A program made the translations under genes and the position numbers. A DNA stretch of 64,000 nt from Pirellulales bacterium (GTDB taxonomy: Bacteria > Planctomycetota > Planctomycetia > Pirellulales > JAEUIK01): NCBI GenBank assembly GCA_019636335.1, contig JAHBXR010000010.1:124001-188000 (forward strand), in the 5' to 3' direction. Below, one piece after another: positions 35,875 to 45,725 of the stretch. Under the pieces are notes generated by a model, which saw only the letters and a program-made list of their open reading frames with translations, was not told where the DNA came from and did not search any database. The number at the start of each line of letters is the position of its first letter. The first letter of the stretch is position 1.

Positions 35875-37281
35875 ATGCCCACCAATGTGCTGCGTAACCT
35901 GCCCAGTGTCAGCGAGTTGCTCGAAAGCCCCCCGCTCAAGGGACTCGTCGACAAGGTCAGCCATAACGTCGTCGTCTCGCGCGTGCGAACCGTGCTCGAC
36001 GACCTGCGTCACGAAGTACAGCAGGCGGCCGCCGATCGCACGCTGCCCACCGTCAGCGAACTGGCCGAGAAGATCGCGCGCCGCATCCAACAAGACGAAA
36101 CATCCAGCCTGCGGCCGGTGATCAACGCCACGGGCATCCTGCTGCACACGGATCTCGGCCACGCCCCCTTGGCCGACGAAGCCATCGACGAGATGGCCGC
36201 CGCCTCGAGCGAGTACGCCAGCCTCGAGCTCGATCTGCGCTCGGGACAACGCTCGCAGCGCATCGTCGCGGTCGAAGGGCTGCTGCGCGATCTGACCGGC
36301 GCCGAGGCCGCGCTCGTCGTCAACAACAACGCCGGAGCGACCATGCTCGCCCTGGCGGCGCTCGCCACCGGGCGAGAGGTGATCGTCTCGCGCGGACAAC
36401 TGATCGAGGTCGACGACAGCTATCGTCTGCCCGACGTCATGTCCGCCAGTGGCGCCACGCTGCGCGAGGTAGGCGCCACCAACAAGACTCACCTCGACGA
36501 TTATCGCACCGCCATCCACGAGCGCACGGCCGCGATCATGCTCGTCCACACGAGCAATTTCGTCGTCGGGTCCACGGCCTCTCCGTCGCTCGCCGAGTTG
36601 GTGCGTTTGGGGCACGAACATCGCCTGCCAGTGATTCACGATATCGGCTTGGGGGCCATGCTCGACTTCGCGCGGTTCGGCCTGCCGGGCGAGCCCGTCG
36701 CCGTCGACAGCATCCGCGCGGGCGCGGACGTCGTGCTCTTCAGCGGCGACAAGCTGCTCGGCGGCCCGCAATGCGGTATCCTCGTCGGACGACGCACGCA
36801 CCTCGAGCGCATCGCCAGGCATCCCCTGGCACGTGGCTTGCGAGTGGACAAGCTCACGCTCGCCGCGCTCGCTGCCACGCTGCGTCTCTACCGCCAATCC
36901 GAGTTGGCGCTGGCCCGCATCCCACTCCTGCAACTGCTGGGCACATCGCTCGAGAATCTCAAGCAACGCGCGGCCAGACTCGCACTGCAAATGGCAGCCT
37001 CGAGTGCCATCGCCACGGCCGAACCGATCGAAGAGGTTACCCATCTCGGCGGCGATTCGATTCTCACCCAACAGATCGGCACGTGGTGCGTCGCCTTGAC
37101 TCCAGCGGACGGGAGCGTTGATCGCCTGGCCGCTGCCCTGCGACAGGGAAATCCGCCGGTCGTGGGACGCGTGCGGCAAGATCGTCTGCTGCTGGATCTG
37201 CGCAGCGTGCCACCGCGACATGATCTGGCCCTGGTGGCCGCGGTTGCGGCGCTCGGCGAGCCATTGACGCCTGCGGCGTGA
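35875..37281 (+). CDS. selA: L-seryl-tRNA(Sec) selenium transferase
   Basis: 468 residues, the usual SelA length. A PLP enzyme that converts Ser-tRNA(Sec) to Sec-tRNA(Sec) with selenophosphate. The N-terminal domain LPSVSELLESP is present, followed by VINATGILLHTDLGHAPL, LVVNNNAGATMLAL and the PLP-lysine motif FSGDKLLGGPQCG. The start at 35875 is chosen because it begins the conserved N-terminus; the frame is open further upstream but crosses the terminator and the pilin gene. Neither selB, selD nor a tRNA-Sec gene is visible in the window. A heptamer array begins on the last base of its TGA stop, and its final 24 bp recur 210 bp downstream. Confidence 0.95.
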   Translation: MPTNVLRNLPSVSELLESPPLKGLVDKVSHNVVVSRVRTVLDDLRHEVQQAAADRTLPTVSELAEKIARRIQQDETSSLRPVINATGILLHTDLGHAPLADEAIDEMAAASSEYASLELDLRSGQRSQRIVAVEGLLRDLTGAEAALVVNNNAGATMLALAALATGREVIVSRGQLIEVDDSYRLPDVMSASGATLREVGATNKTHLDDYRTAIHERTAAIMLVHTSNFVVGSTASPSLAELVRLGHEHRLPVIHDIGLGAMLDFARFGLPGEPVAVDSIRAGADVVLFSGDKLLGGPQCGILVGRRTHLERIARHPLARGLRVDKLTLAALAATLRLYRQSELALARIPLLQLLGTSLENLKQRAARLALQMAASSAIATAEPIEEVTHLGGDSILTQQIGTWCVALTPADGSVDRLAAALRQGNPPVVGRVRQDRLLLDLRSVPPRHDLALVAAVAALGEPLTPAA

Positions 37282-37282
37282 G
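37259..37282. repeat. Direct repeat, copy 1 (end of selA)
   Basis: A 24-bp sequence covering the selA stop codon is repeated exactly at 37469-37492, offset 210 bp. It includes the short palindrome ACGCC-TGC-GGCGT. Confidence 0.9.
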
Positions 37283-37308
37283 TGGTCAGGGGTCAGTGGG
37301 CAGGGGCA
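37281..37308. repeat. Degenerate AGTGGTC heptamer array after selA
   Basis: Four imperfect units: AGTGGTC, AGGGGTC, AGTGGGC, AGGGGCA. The first base is the A of the selA TGA. The unit is the same as that on the minus strand at 33939-33959. Confidence 0.75.
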
Positions 37309-37594
37309 AGCAAGATGCGTATTCGGGAAGAAGTGGTACAGGCTCACTTTCGCTCGCTCAAGCTGTTGTAGTTCGCGTGCCTAGGTCACAACCGCAGCGT
37401 GAGGGAGTACTGTGCTCGACGCTTTTTCCAAGAATCTCCTCGCGGACGCCTCGGGTTAGGATTCGATTAGCCATTGACGCCTGCGGCGTGAGCGGGCAGG
37501 GGCCCCCTACAGCGGCGGAGCGATTTGGCCTTGGCCCGCGTATTCCCAGGCTTCTAGAATAGTAGCAGGCGCTGTCCGACCCCAAGGCCACCGC
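37282..37594. other. Intergenic region between selA and the histidine kinase gene
   Basis: About 310 bp with repeats rather than genes: the heptamer array, a spacer and the second copy of the 24-bp direct repeat. No convincing promoter was seen for the kinase gene. Confidence 0.5.
37469..37492. repeat. Direct repeat, copy 2
   Basis: An exact copy of the 24 bp at 37259-37282. After it the sequence is GGGCAGGGG, echoing the heptamer array that follows copy 1, so the duplicated block probably included the start of the array. Confidence 0.9.
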
Positions 37595-39346
<1,752 letters not shown>

Positions 39347-39505
39347 TCCCTCGTTCGCCTTGCGCCGACCGCCGCGTCGCGGCTCATCAAAATGCCAGGT
39401 GCGACACTTCGATGCTTGCACCCAGCACGACGGAACAGACTCGTGCTGCCTTGCAGTGGCGGCGAAAGGAGAGGATCGACATTGGACCCAGCAGCAGAAC
39501 CACGC

Positions 39506-40579
39506 ATGGATCGAGCTCGGCGAACGGCTCAGGCGGTGCTCGATTACTGTTGTTGTCCCGAATCCGGTGGCCCGCTCGCGTCCATCGAGCACGATGGCCA
39601 CACGCTGGGCTATTGGTGCCATGACTCGCAGTTGGTCTATCCGGCCACAGACGACATTCCCTTGCTGTTGCCGTCGTCGGCCCGCAATGCCGAGGTCGAG
39701 TTGCCCCTGATCGAGCAAATTTCCGCGCAGGCAGGCAGCGATGCCCCCTTGCAGTCTGCCTGCCAGCGCACGCGCGAAGTGCTGGCCACCCGGGCCGGCC
39801 AGAAGAGCTGGGAGTGGGAAGACGAGGAATACTGGAATCAGCAATATGCCGAGCAGCTTGCGAACGACATCGAGCTGAATTGGAACGACCGCCTGTGGGA
39901 GCGCGACGATCTCGTGGCGCAGGTGCTGTCCGAAACGTCTCTGGCCGGCAAGTGCATCGTCGAAGTCGGCTGCGGCGAAGGCCAGAATTTCCACATGCTG
40001 TTGGCGCCCCATTGCGATGCCAGCACGCTCTACATCGCCGCCGATATTTCGCTCGCGGCGCTCAAGCTGAACCGAGCGCGCAACCCGCATAAGAACGCCC
40101 TCTACTTGCTGGGCACGGCCGATCGTCTCCCGCTGAAGCCGCGCAGCGTCGACCTGATGACCTACTTCGGCATTTTGCACCATTCGCCCGCCAAGGCGGC
40201 CACGCTCTCGCAGAATGCCGAAACGTTGCGGCCCGGCTCGTTCATACTGCTGGCCGAAGCGATCGATCGCCCCCACTTGGGCAAGCTGCTCCCCGGCTTT
40301 CTGCGCGACGTTCACGCAATGAGCGCCCACGAGGAACGCGTGCCCGAGGATTCGCTGCAGGACGAAATGCGCCGCCTGGGCGAAATCCTCATTCTGCGGC
40401 GCGAACATTCCATCTTCCGCACGGTCGCATTCCGCGCGACCGGTTCGCTGCTCCGGCGGAACCGCACCTGCTACGAAACGGCCGCCGTGGTGGATCGCAA
40501 CGTCGTCCGCACGCTGGGCCGCGCGCTCCCCTGGTTCGGCGCCGGCACTGTCATTGCCTTGCTCAAGACGCCGGGCTGA
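39506..40579 (+). CDS. Class I SAM-dependent methyltransferase with Trm112-like N-terminus
   Basis: 357 residues. The N-terminus (about 8-60) looks like a Trm112/zinc-ribbon-like segment (LDYCCCPESGGPL, DDIPLLLP). The methyltransferase core has motif I VEVGCGEGQNF, an acidic IAADIS after strand 2, ADRLPLKPRSVDLMTYFGILHHS for the motif IV region, and an LRPGSFILLAEAIDRP segment. The substrate is not known; the split resembles methyltransferases acting on lipid or quinone head groups or peptides. The start is uncertain: 39506 is chosen because the upstream frame to 39392 is arginine-rich and unlikely, although no good ribosome site precedes 39506. Confidence 0.78.
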   Translation: MDRARRTAQAVLDYCCCPESGGPLASIEHDGHTLGYWCHDSQLVYPATDDIPLLLPSSARNAEVELPLIEQISAQAGSDAPLQSACQRTREVLATRAGQKSWEWEDEEYWNQQYAEQLANDIELNWNDRLWERDDLVAQVLSETSLAGKCIVEVGCGEGQNFHMLLAPHCDASTLYIAADISLAALKLNRARNPHKNALYLLGTADRLPLKPRSVDLMTYFGILHHSPAKAATLSQNAETLRPGSFILLAEAIDRPHLGKLLPGFLRDVHAMSAHEERVPEDSLQDEMRRLGEILILRREHSIFRTVAFRATGSLLRRNRTCYETAAVVDRNVVRTLGRALPWFGAGTVIALLKTPG

Positions 40580-40736
40580 GACCGTGGGGACACGGGTGTG
40601 TTCCGCTTGGCAAGCGATGGCGACTTCGGAATGGCACCCGTGCCAGCGGCTCTCGCACCTTCGCGCTGTCCATCGGCGGAGGTAGAACACCTGCTGCTAC
40701 CACCGTCAAAACGACTCGCGGAAACTGCGCAACGTC

Positions 40737-41126
40737 ATGGCTTCACAGAAACCTCTACCCGCCGCCGAACCGCCCCGCTTCGAGGAGGCCCTTGGCCGGC
40801 TCGAGGAGATCGTCCGCGAGTTGGAAGAGGGGGAGATTGGGCTGGCCGAGTCGCTGGCGCGCTACGAAGAGGGGGTCAAGCTACTGCGGCAGTGCCACAC
40901 GCTGCTCGAAGGAGCCGAGCGAAAGATCATGCTCCTCTCGGGGCTCGACGCCGAGGGGAACCCGGTGGTCGTCCCGTTCGATGAGGAAGAGGCCCTCTCG
41001 CTCGAAACCAAGGCCCGCGGCCGCAGTCGGCGCCGTACGGCCAAAGCCGACGATTCGGCCGAATCGCCCCGTCGCAAGCCCACCCTAGCCGAAGAGCCCT
41101 GCGACGAAGGCCCGGGCCTGTTCTGA
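40737..41126 (+). CDS. xseB: Exodeoxyribonuclease VII small subunit
   Basis: 129 residues. Residues about 14-75 are the XseB helical hairpin: FEEALGRLEEIVRELEEGE, LAESLARYEEGVKLLRQCH and LLEGAERKI. XseB binds the catalytic XseA subunit in the ExoVII nuclease that degrades single-stranded DNA. The protein is longer than usual (about 80 residues) because of a charged, probably disordered C-terminal tail with SRRRTAKADD. xseB next to ispA and dxs is the classic bacterial arrangement, as here; xseA is not in the window. Confidence 0.92.
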   Translation: MASQKPLPAAEPPRFEEALGRLEEIVRELEEGEIGLAESLARYEEGVKLLRQCHTLLEGAERKIMLLSGLDAEGNPVVVPFDEEEALSLETKARGRSRRRTAKADDSAESPRRKPTLAEEPCDEGPGLF

Positions 41127-41430
41127 GCCTTTCGTAGGGTCACGTATCCCGTACGCGACCACGAACGGCCAACAAGCAGGGGACGCCCGGAGCGACCCGG
41201 CTTCCAGGCCGATCTTGGGAGGCAGCTTTTCAGCCTCGCGACCGTCGCCTAGAATGAAAACCATAAGTGGGGCACGAACTTATGGGGTTCGAACTGCTGG
41301 CGAACGTGGGGTTCTGGGGGGGGCCTCTCTTTTCCATGGACGCTGAAATGCGGGACCGGCGTTACGGGCCGGACCGCATCCGCGGTTAATCTCACGTTCC
41401 GAAGCACGACCCGATTCACGCCTGCCGTCG
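41127..41430. other. xseB-ispA intergenic region with two hairpins
   Basis: About 300 bp without a gene. An exact 8-bp inverted repeat CCATAAGT / ACTTATGG (41261-41268/41278-41285) is followed directly by a smaller GTTCG/CGAAC stem. There is no T-run. It might be RNA structure in the xseB-ispA transcript. Confidence 0.5.
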
Positions 41431-42327
41431 ATGGTCCAGATCGAACCTCAGTTCCCACAGCTCGTCGACGAGTCGCGTCAAAAGATCGAAGCCGCGCTCG
41501 CGCGCTGCTGCGAGTTGGGCCCCGACTGTCCGGCACAGCTCGCCGAGGCGATCCATTACAGCCTGCTGGCCCCCGGCAAACGCCTGCGGCCCTTGCTGGT
41601 GGTGCTGGCCGCCGAGGCCTGCGGCGGCACGCTCGACGCGGCCTTGCCGGCGGCCTGTGCGGTCGAAATGATCCACGCCTACTCGCTGGTCCACGACGAC
41701 CTGCCCGCCATGGACGACGACGATTTGCGACGCGGTCGTCCCACCTGCCACAAGGTCTACGGCGAGGCGCTGGGCATCCTCGTGGGGGACGCCCTGCAGG
41801 CCCTGGCCTTCGAGACGATCGCCCGCGACGTCCGCCAGCCGGCCGTTGCCGCGCGGATGTGCTACACGCTGGCCACCGCCGCCGGCCCCGCCGCGCTGGT
41901 CGGTGGACAGGCCGATGATTTAGCCGCCGAACAACAAGGCGTGGCCGATCTGCCCACGCTCGAGGCCATCCACCGTCGCAAGACGGGGGCCCTGCTGCGG
42001 GCCTCGCTCGCGCTGGGGGGACTCGCCGCCGAGGCGACCGACGAGCAACTCGCCGCGCTCGACGAATATGGTCGGGCACTCGGCCTGGCGTTTCAAATTA
42101 CGGACGACTTGCTCGACGTGCGGGGGAACGAAGCCCAACTGGGCAAGCGCGTCGGCAAGGATTCTGATCGAGGGAAGTTGACGTTTCCGGGCTTGCTGGG
42201 CGTGGAGGAAAGCGTCCACCAGGCCGAGGAGCTCGTGCGCGAGGCGCGTGCCGCCCTAAGCCCCCTGGGCCCGGCCGCGGCGCCGCTCGAAGCGCTCGCG
42301 CAATACGTCGTGGAAAGGGACCGGTGA
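41431..42327 (+). CDS. ispA: Short-chain polyprenyl diphosphate synthase (FPP/GGPP synthase)
   Basis: 298 residues. The first Asp-rich motif is DDLPAMDDDDLRRGRPTCHK and the second DDLLD; the KRLRPLL motif is seen as GKRLRPLLVVL. This is the head-to-tail prenyltransferase that condenses IPP with DMAPP/GPP/FPP. The chain length cannot be read securely; neighbours suggest farnesyl or geranylgeranyl diphosphate. It is followed by dxs with a 1-bp overlap (TGATG), so isoprenoid precursor synthesis and elongation are translationally linked. Confidence 0.92.
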   Translation: MVQIEPQFPQLVDESRQKIEAALARCCELGPDCPAQLAEAIHYSLLAPGKRLRPLLVVLAAEACGGTLDAALPAACAVEMIHAYSLVHDDLPAMDDDDLRRGRPTCHKVYGEALGILVGDALQALAFETIARDVRQPAVAARMCYTLATAAGPAALVGGQADDLAAEQQGVADLPTLEAIHRRKTGALLRASLALGGLAAEATDEQLAALDEYGRALGLAFQITDDLLDVRGNEAQLGKRVGKDSDRGKLTFPGLLGVEESVHQAEELVREARAALSPLGPAAAPLEALAQYVVERDR

Positions 42328-44246
42328 TGGATCTCCTGTCGAAAATCGATTCGCCGCTCGACCTGCGCAAGCTCTCGCTGGCGGAGCTCGAACAACTGGC
42401 CAGCGAGATGCGCGATGCGCTCTGCAATCTGGTCAGCAACCGCACGGCCCACTTCGCCTCGAACCTGGGCGTCGTCGAGCTGTGCCTGGCGCTACACACC
42501 GTGTTCGACTTCCGCCGCGACCGATTGATCTGGGACACCGGGCATCAGATCTATCCGCACAAGATGATCACCGGCCGCTTCCACGAGTTCGGCACGATGC
42601 GCACCAAGGGGGGCCTGATGGGCTACCCCAACCCGAACGAGAGCGAATACGACCTGTTCATGACGGGTCACGCCGGGTGCAGCGTCTCGACCGTGCTGGG
42701 GCTCAAGTCGGGGGATGACCTCGTCCCCGGCCAAAGCGATCGCCACGCGGTAGCCGTGATCGGCGACGGCGCGTTCCCCTCAGGGATCGTCTTCGAGGCG
42801 ATGAACAACGCCGGCGGCCTGAAGAAGAAAATGACGATCATCTTGAACGACAACAAGATGTCGATCTGCCCACGCGTCGGCGGCGTGGCCGAGTATCTCG
42901 ACCGCCTGCGGATGGCCACCTTCTACACGGGCATCAAGCACGAAGTGAAGCGCATCGTCGAGAGCGTGCCGGTCGTCGGCGCGCCGTTCGAGCGTTTCCT
43001 CTCGCAAGCCAAGGACTCGATCAAAGCCGGCCTGCACGGCGGCATGCTGTTCGAGGATCTCGGCATCCGCTATATCGGCCCGGTCGATGGCCACAACATC
43101 GGCCAGTTGTGCAAATACCTGGAGATGGTCAAGGACTTCGACGGCCCCGTCCTGCTGCACGTGGTGACCGAGAAGGGGCACGGCTTCAAGCCAGCCGCCG
43201 AAGATCCCGTCTTCTTCCACACGCCGGCCCCCTTCGAACGCTCCGACGAGATGATCGTCTCGATCAAGAAATCGTCGTCGCGGGCCTACACGGCCGTCGC
43301 CAGCAGCGCCATCCACACCGCCATGGCGCGCGATCCGCGCGTCACCGTGATGACCGCCGCCATGTGCCAGGGCAATCAGCTCGAGCAGGTGCGTGAGGAT
43401 TACCCCGACCGCTTCTTCGACACCGGCATCTGCGAGTCGCACGCCGTGGCGTTCGCCGCCGGCCAGGCGAAGGCGGGCTTGCGGCCGATCGTCGACATCT
43501 ACAGCACCTTCCTGCAACGCAGCTACGATCAGATCTTCCAGGAAGCGGCGCTGCAGAACCTGCCCGTCACCTTCCTGCTCGATCGCGCGGGCCTCACCGG
43601 ACCCGACGGTCCCACGCACCACGGCATGTTCGACCTGGGCTACATGCGATTGTTCCCCAACATGGTCGTCATGGCCCCTGGAGACGAAAACGACCTGCCC
43701 GCCATGCTCGACTTCGCGCTGGCGCACAACGGCCCGGCGTCGATCCGCTATCCCAAGGCGAACGTCGAAAAAGTCGAACGCACGCCGGCGCCGATCGAAC
43801 TGGGCCGTGCCGAGGTGATCGACTGGGGCGCCGACGGCATGCTCATCGCCTGCGGCACGCAATTGGCCAGTGCCGCCAAAGCGGCCGAACGGCTCCGCGC
43901 CGAAGGGCTCGACGTGGGGGTCATCAACGCCCGCTTCGTCAAACCGCTCGATACCGAAACGATCCTGCGGGCCATCCGCGATGCCTCCTTCGTGCTGACG
44001 ATCGAGGAAGGGGCGTTGCAAGGGGGCTTCGGCAGCGCCGTGCTCGAAGCAGCCGCCGACGCCGGCCTCGACGCCAGCCACGTCCGCCGCTTGGGCGTAC
44101 CCGACCGCTTCATCGAACACGCCGAACGAGGCGAGCTGCTGGCCGATCTGGGCCTCGACGCCGAAGGCATCTACCGCGCGGCCATCGCCGCCGCCGAACA
44201 GTGCGAGCTGGTGAAGAACCCGTCGCGCGGGCGACGGATTGGGTAG
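42327..44246 (+). CDS. dxs: 1-deoxy-D-xylulose-5-phosphate synthase
   Basis: 639 residues, normal for DXS. A thiamine-diphosphate transketolase-type enzyme that makes DXP from pyruvate and glyceraldehyde 3-phosphate, the first step of the MEP pathway. Signatures: WDTGHQIYPHKMITGR, the ThDP motif VAVIGDGAFPSG with downstream LNDNKMSI, GPVDGHNI, and the pyrimidine-domain DRAGLTGPDGPTHHG. DXS here has an interesting VSPRVGG equivalent, ICPRVGGVAEYLDRLR. Start ATG 42327 overlaps the ispA stop; GTG 42324 is an alternative. Confidence 0.96.
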   Translation: MDLLSKIDSPLDLRKLSLAELEQLASEMRDALCNLVSNRTAHFASNLGVVELCLALHTVFDFRRDRLIWDTGHQIYPHKMITGRFHEFGTMRTKGGLMGYPNPNESEYDLFMTGHAGCSVSTVLGLKSGDDLVPGQSDRHAVAVIGDGAFPSGIVFEAMNNAGGLKKKMTIILNDNKMSICPRVGGVAEYLDRLRMATFYTGIKHEVKRIVESVPVVGAPFERFLSQAKDSIKAGLHGGMLFEDLGIRYIGPVDGHNIGQLCKYLEMVKDFDGPVLLHVVTEKGHGFKPAAEDPVFFHTPAPFERSDEMIVSIKKSSSRAYTAVASSAIHTAMARDPRVTVMTAAMCQGNQLEQVREDYPDRFFDTGICESHAVAFAAGQAKAGLRPIVDIYSTFLQRSYDQIFQEAALQNLPVTFLLDRAGLTGPDGPTHHGMFDLGYMRLFPNMVVMAPGDENDLPAMLDFALAHNGPASIRYPKANVEKVERTPAPIELGRAEVIDWGADGMLIACGTQLASAAKAAERLRAEGLDVGVINARFVKPLDTETILRAIRDASFVLTIEEGALQGGFGSAVLEAAADAGLDASHVRRLGVPDRFIEHAERGELLADLGLDAEGIYRAAIAAAEQCELVKNPSRGRRIG

Positions 44247-44324
44247 GAACGGCGATTCTCAGCATTGCGCTTAAGGCGCTCTCTATTGCTAGGCGCACAA
44301 AATCTGCGAGTAACTCCCTTTGCG

Positions 44325-45452
44325 TTATTGATTCCAGTTGGCTGGAATCTCCGTGGTGAAGTTGGGTTTCTCGATGTAGAGGCCCGGATCGAATGAGAGT
44401 TCCAAGAATTCGTCCGTGGCTTCGTCCTTGACGGGGCCATGTAGTAGTCTGAGCCAGCCGCTACGGTCATCGGCCACGCCTACCGAAGAAGGCGAAGTCA
44501 GATAGCCGACTAACTTTGATGACTTATCCGGTGCAGAGTAAACGCGGCATGCATAACGGATCCATCCATCGCGCTTGTTCGTAGCCGCACCGCCTTGTAA
44601 TACGTCTCTTGGCACCCAGCCACGATGCGATTCGCGGAGAAAATCAGGTTGAGTCACCTGAATCTTGGCCCAGTCACCTTTCGATTGCAAAACGGTCACG
44701 GTCACTGATGAATCCACTGACAGATAGTGGATTTTGCCAAGCTTATCGGTTGCTGTTTGATTTACCTTGCGTTCGTAGTCAGGGCCGGGGCCGGAGCGTA
44801 GTTCGCACGATCTTACAATGTCATATTCCCCAGCCAATACCGGCGAAGAGGCAACGAGTGGCACTTCGATCCATGCTTGATCTTCCGCTGAAAGTTTCTC
44901 CAGCGGTAACGTCACGCGAGATCCGTCTCGCTTCTCTAATGTCACTTGCCTGAACGCCAAGCCCGCAAACTTGGCTTCGGTCTTGTGCTTCCCCGTCGCA
45001 TCGACCCACGTTCTGTATTCAGTCTCGATTGAGGATTCCGATGCTGCGGTTATGCCGGCAGAATCGGCGTCTGGCTCATCATCCGAAACCATGACCGGTT
45101 TCGATTCCGCTGCTGTGGTTGCTGCCGATGGCTGGTAGCGTATTGGTGGCGCACTTGCAGTGTTCGATCCTCTATTGGCGGCAATCGCGCCCAGCGCAAT
45201 TAGGAACAACCCGACGCACACTACGGGGACCGCGACAAAGGCGACCAATCGGCCGACAGTGCTACCGCGATAGCCGCACGTTTGACAACGCCAGCCGCCA
45301 ATCTTGATGGACGCAAGAATCCAGACGGGCAACCAGAACCCGCAAAGAAATAACGTCACCAACAGATGGATAAGGTGATTCGTACCAGGCCGTGCCCACA
45401 AAGTTGATTTCTGGCAGATCCGACAGAACTTCGAAGTCTGGTCCAGTCCCAT
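44325..45452 (-). CDS. Membrane protein with zinc ribbon, SHD1 and SH3-like domains
   Basis: 375 residues. The N-terminus has a split zinc ribbon (CRICQ at about 10 and CQTCGYRG at about 55) around a hydrophobic segment (LIHLLVTLFLCGFWLPVWIL), then a second transmembrane helix (AFVAVPVVCVGLFLIALGAI). After a low-complexity linker comes an SHD1-like domain (YRTWVDATGKHKTEAKF ... LEKLSAEDQAWI), common in planctomycete surface proteins, and then one or two bacterial SH3-type repeats (CELRSGPGPDYERK, GWVPRDVL). Zn-ribbon start and RBS AAGGGGG fit 45452. A membrane-anchored binding protein is inferred; the ligand is unknown. Confidence 0.72.
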   Translation of the reverse strand: MGLDQTSKFCRICQKSTLWARPGTNHLIHLLVTLFLCGFWLPVWILASIKIGGWRCQTCGYRGSTVGRLVAFVAVPVVCVGLFLIALGAIAANRGSNTASAPPIRYQPSAATTAAESKPVMVSDDEPDADSAGITAASESSIETEYRTWVDATGKHKTEAKFAGLAFRQVTLEKRDGSRVTLPLEKLSAEDQAWIEVPLVASSPVLAGEYDIVRSCELRSGPGPDYERKVNQTATDKLGKIHYLSVDSSVTVTVLQSKGDWAKIQVTQPDFLRESHRGWVPRDVLQGGAATNKRDGWIRYACRVYSAPDKSSKLVGYLTSPSSVGVADDRSGWLRLLHGPVKDEATDEFLELSFDPGLYIEKPNFTTEIPANWNQ

Positions 45453-45725
45453 AGTTGCCCCCTTGCCGCGTATCAGATTGCAGGAACAACCAGGGTAACA
45501 AGAGGGTATCGACGAAGCAATCGAACCTAGGGCAACGGCGTTGAACTGATTGACTTGTAGATTACGCAGCCAGTTTGCCACTACGCCAGCCGGTCAAGCG
45601 CTCGTGCTTCCAGTTCGGAACACATCCGTTAACAAACCCACGCCGAGCACAAGCAGCAGTATTCAATTAAAAGATCGTCGCAGGAGTCGCATGACGCCGT
45701 CCACGAATCTGCCTACGACGTCGAT

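Noticed and set aside
41281-41330. GGTTCGAAC reminiscent of a tRNA T-loop
   Set aside because: No acceptor stem, D-arm or anticodon arm could be folded around it.
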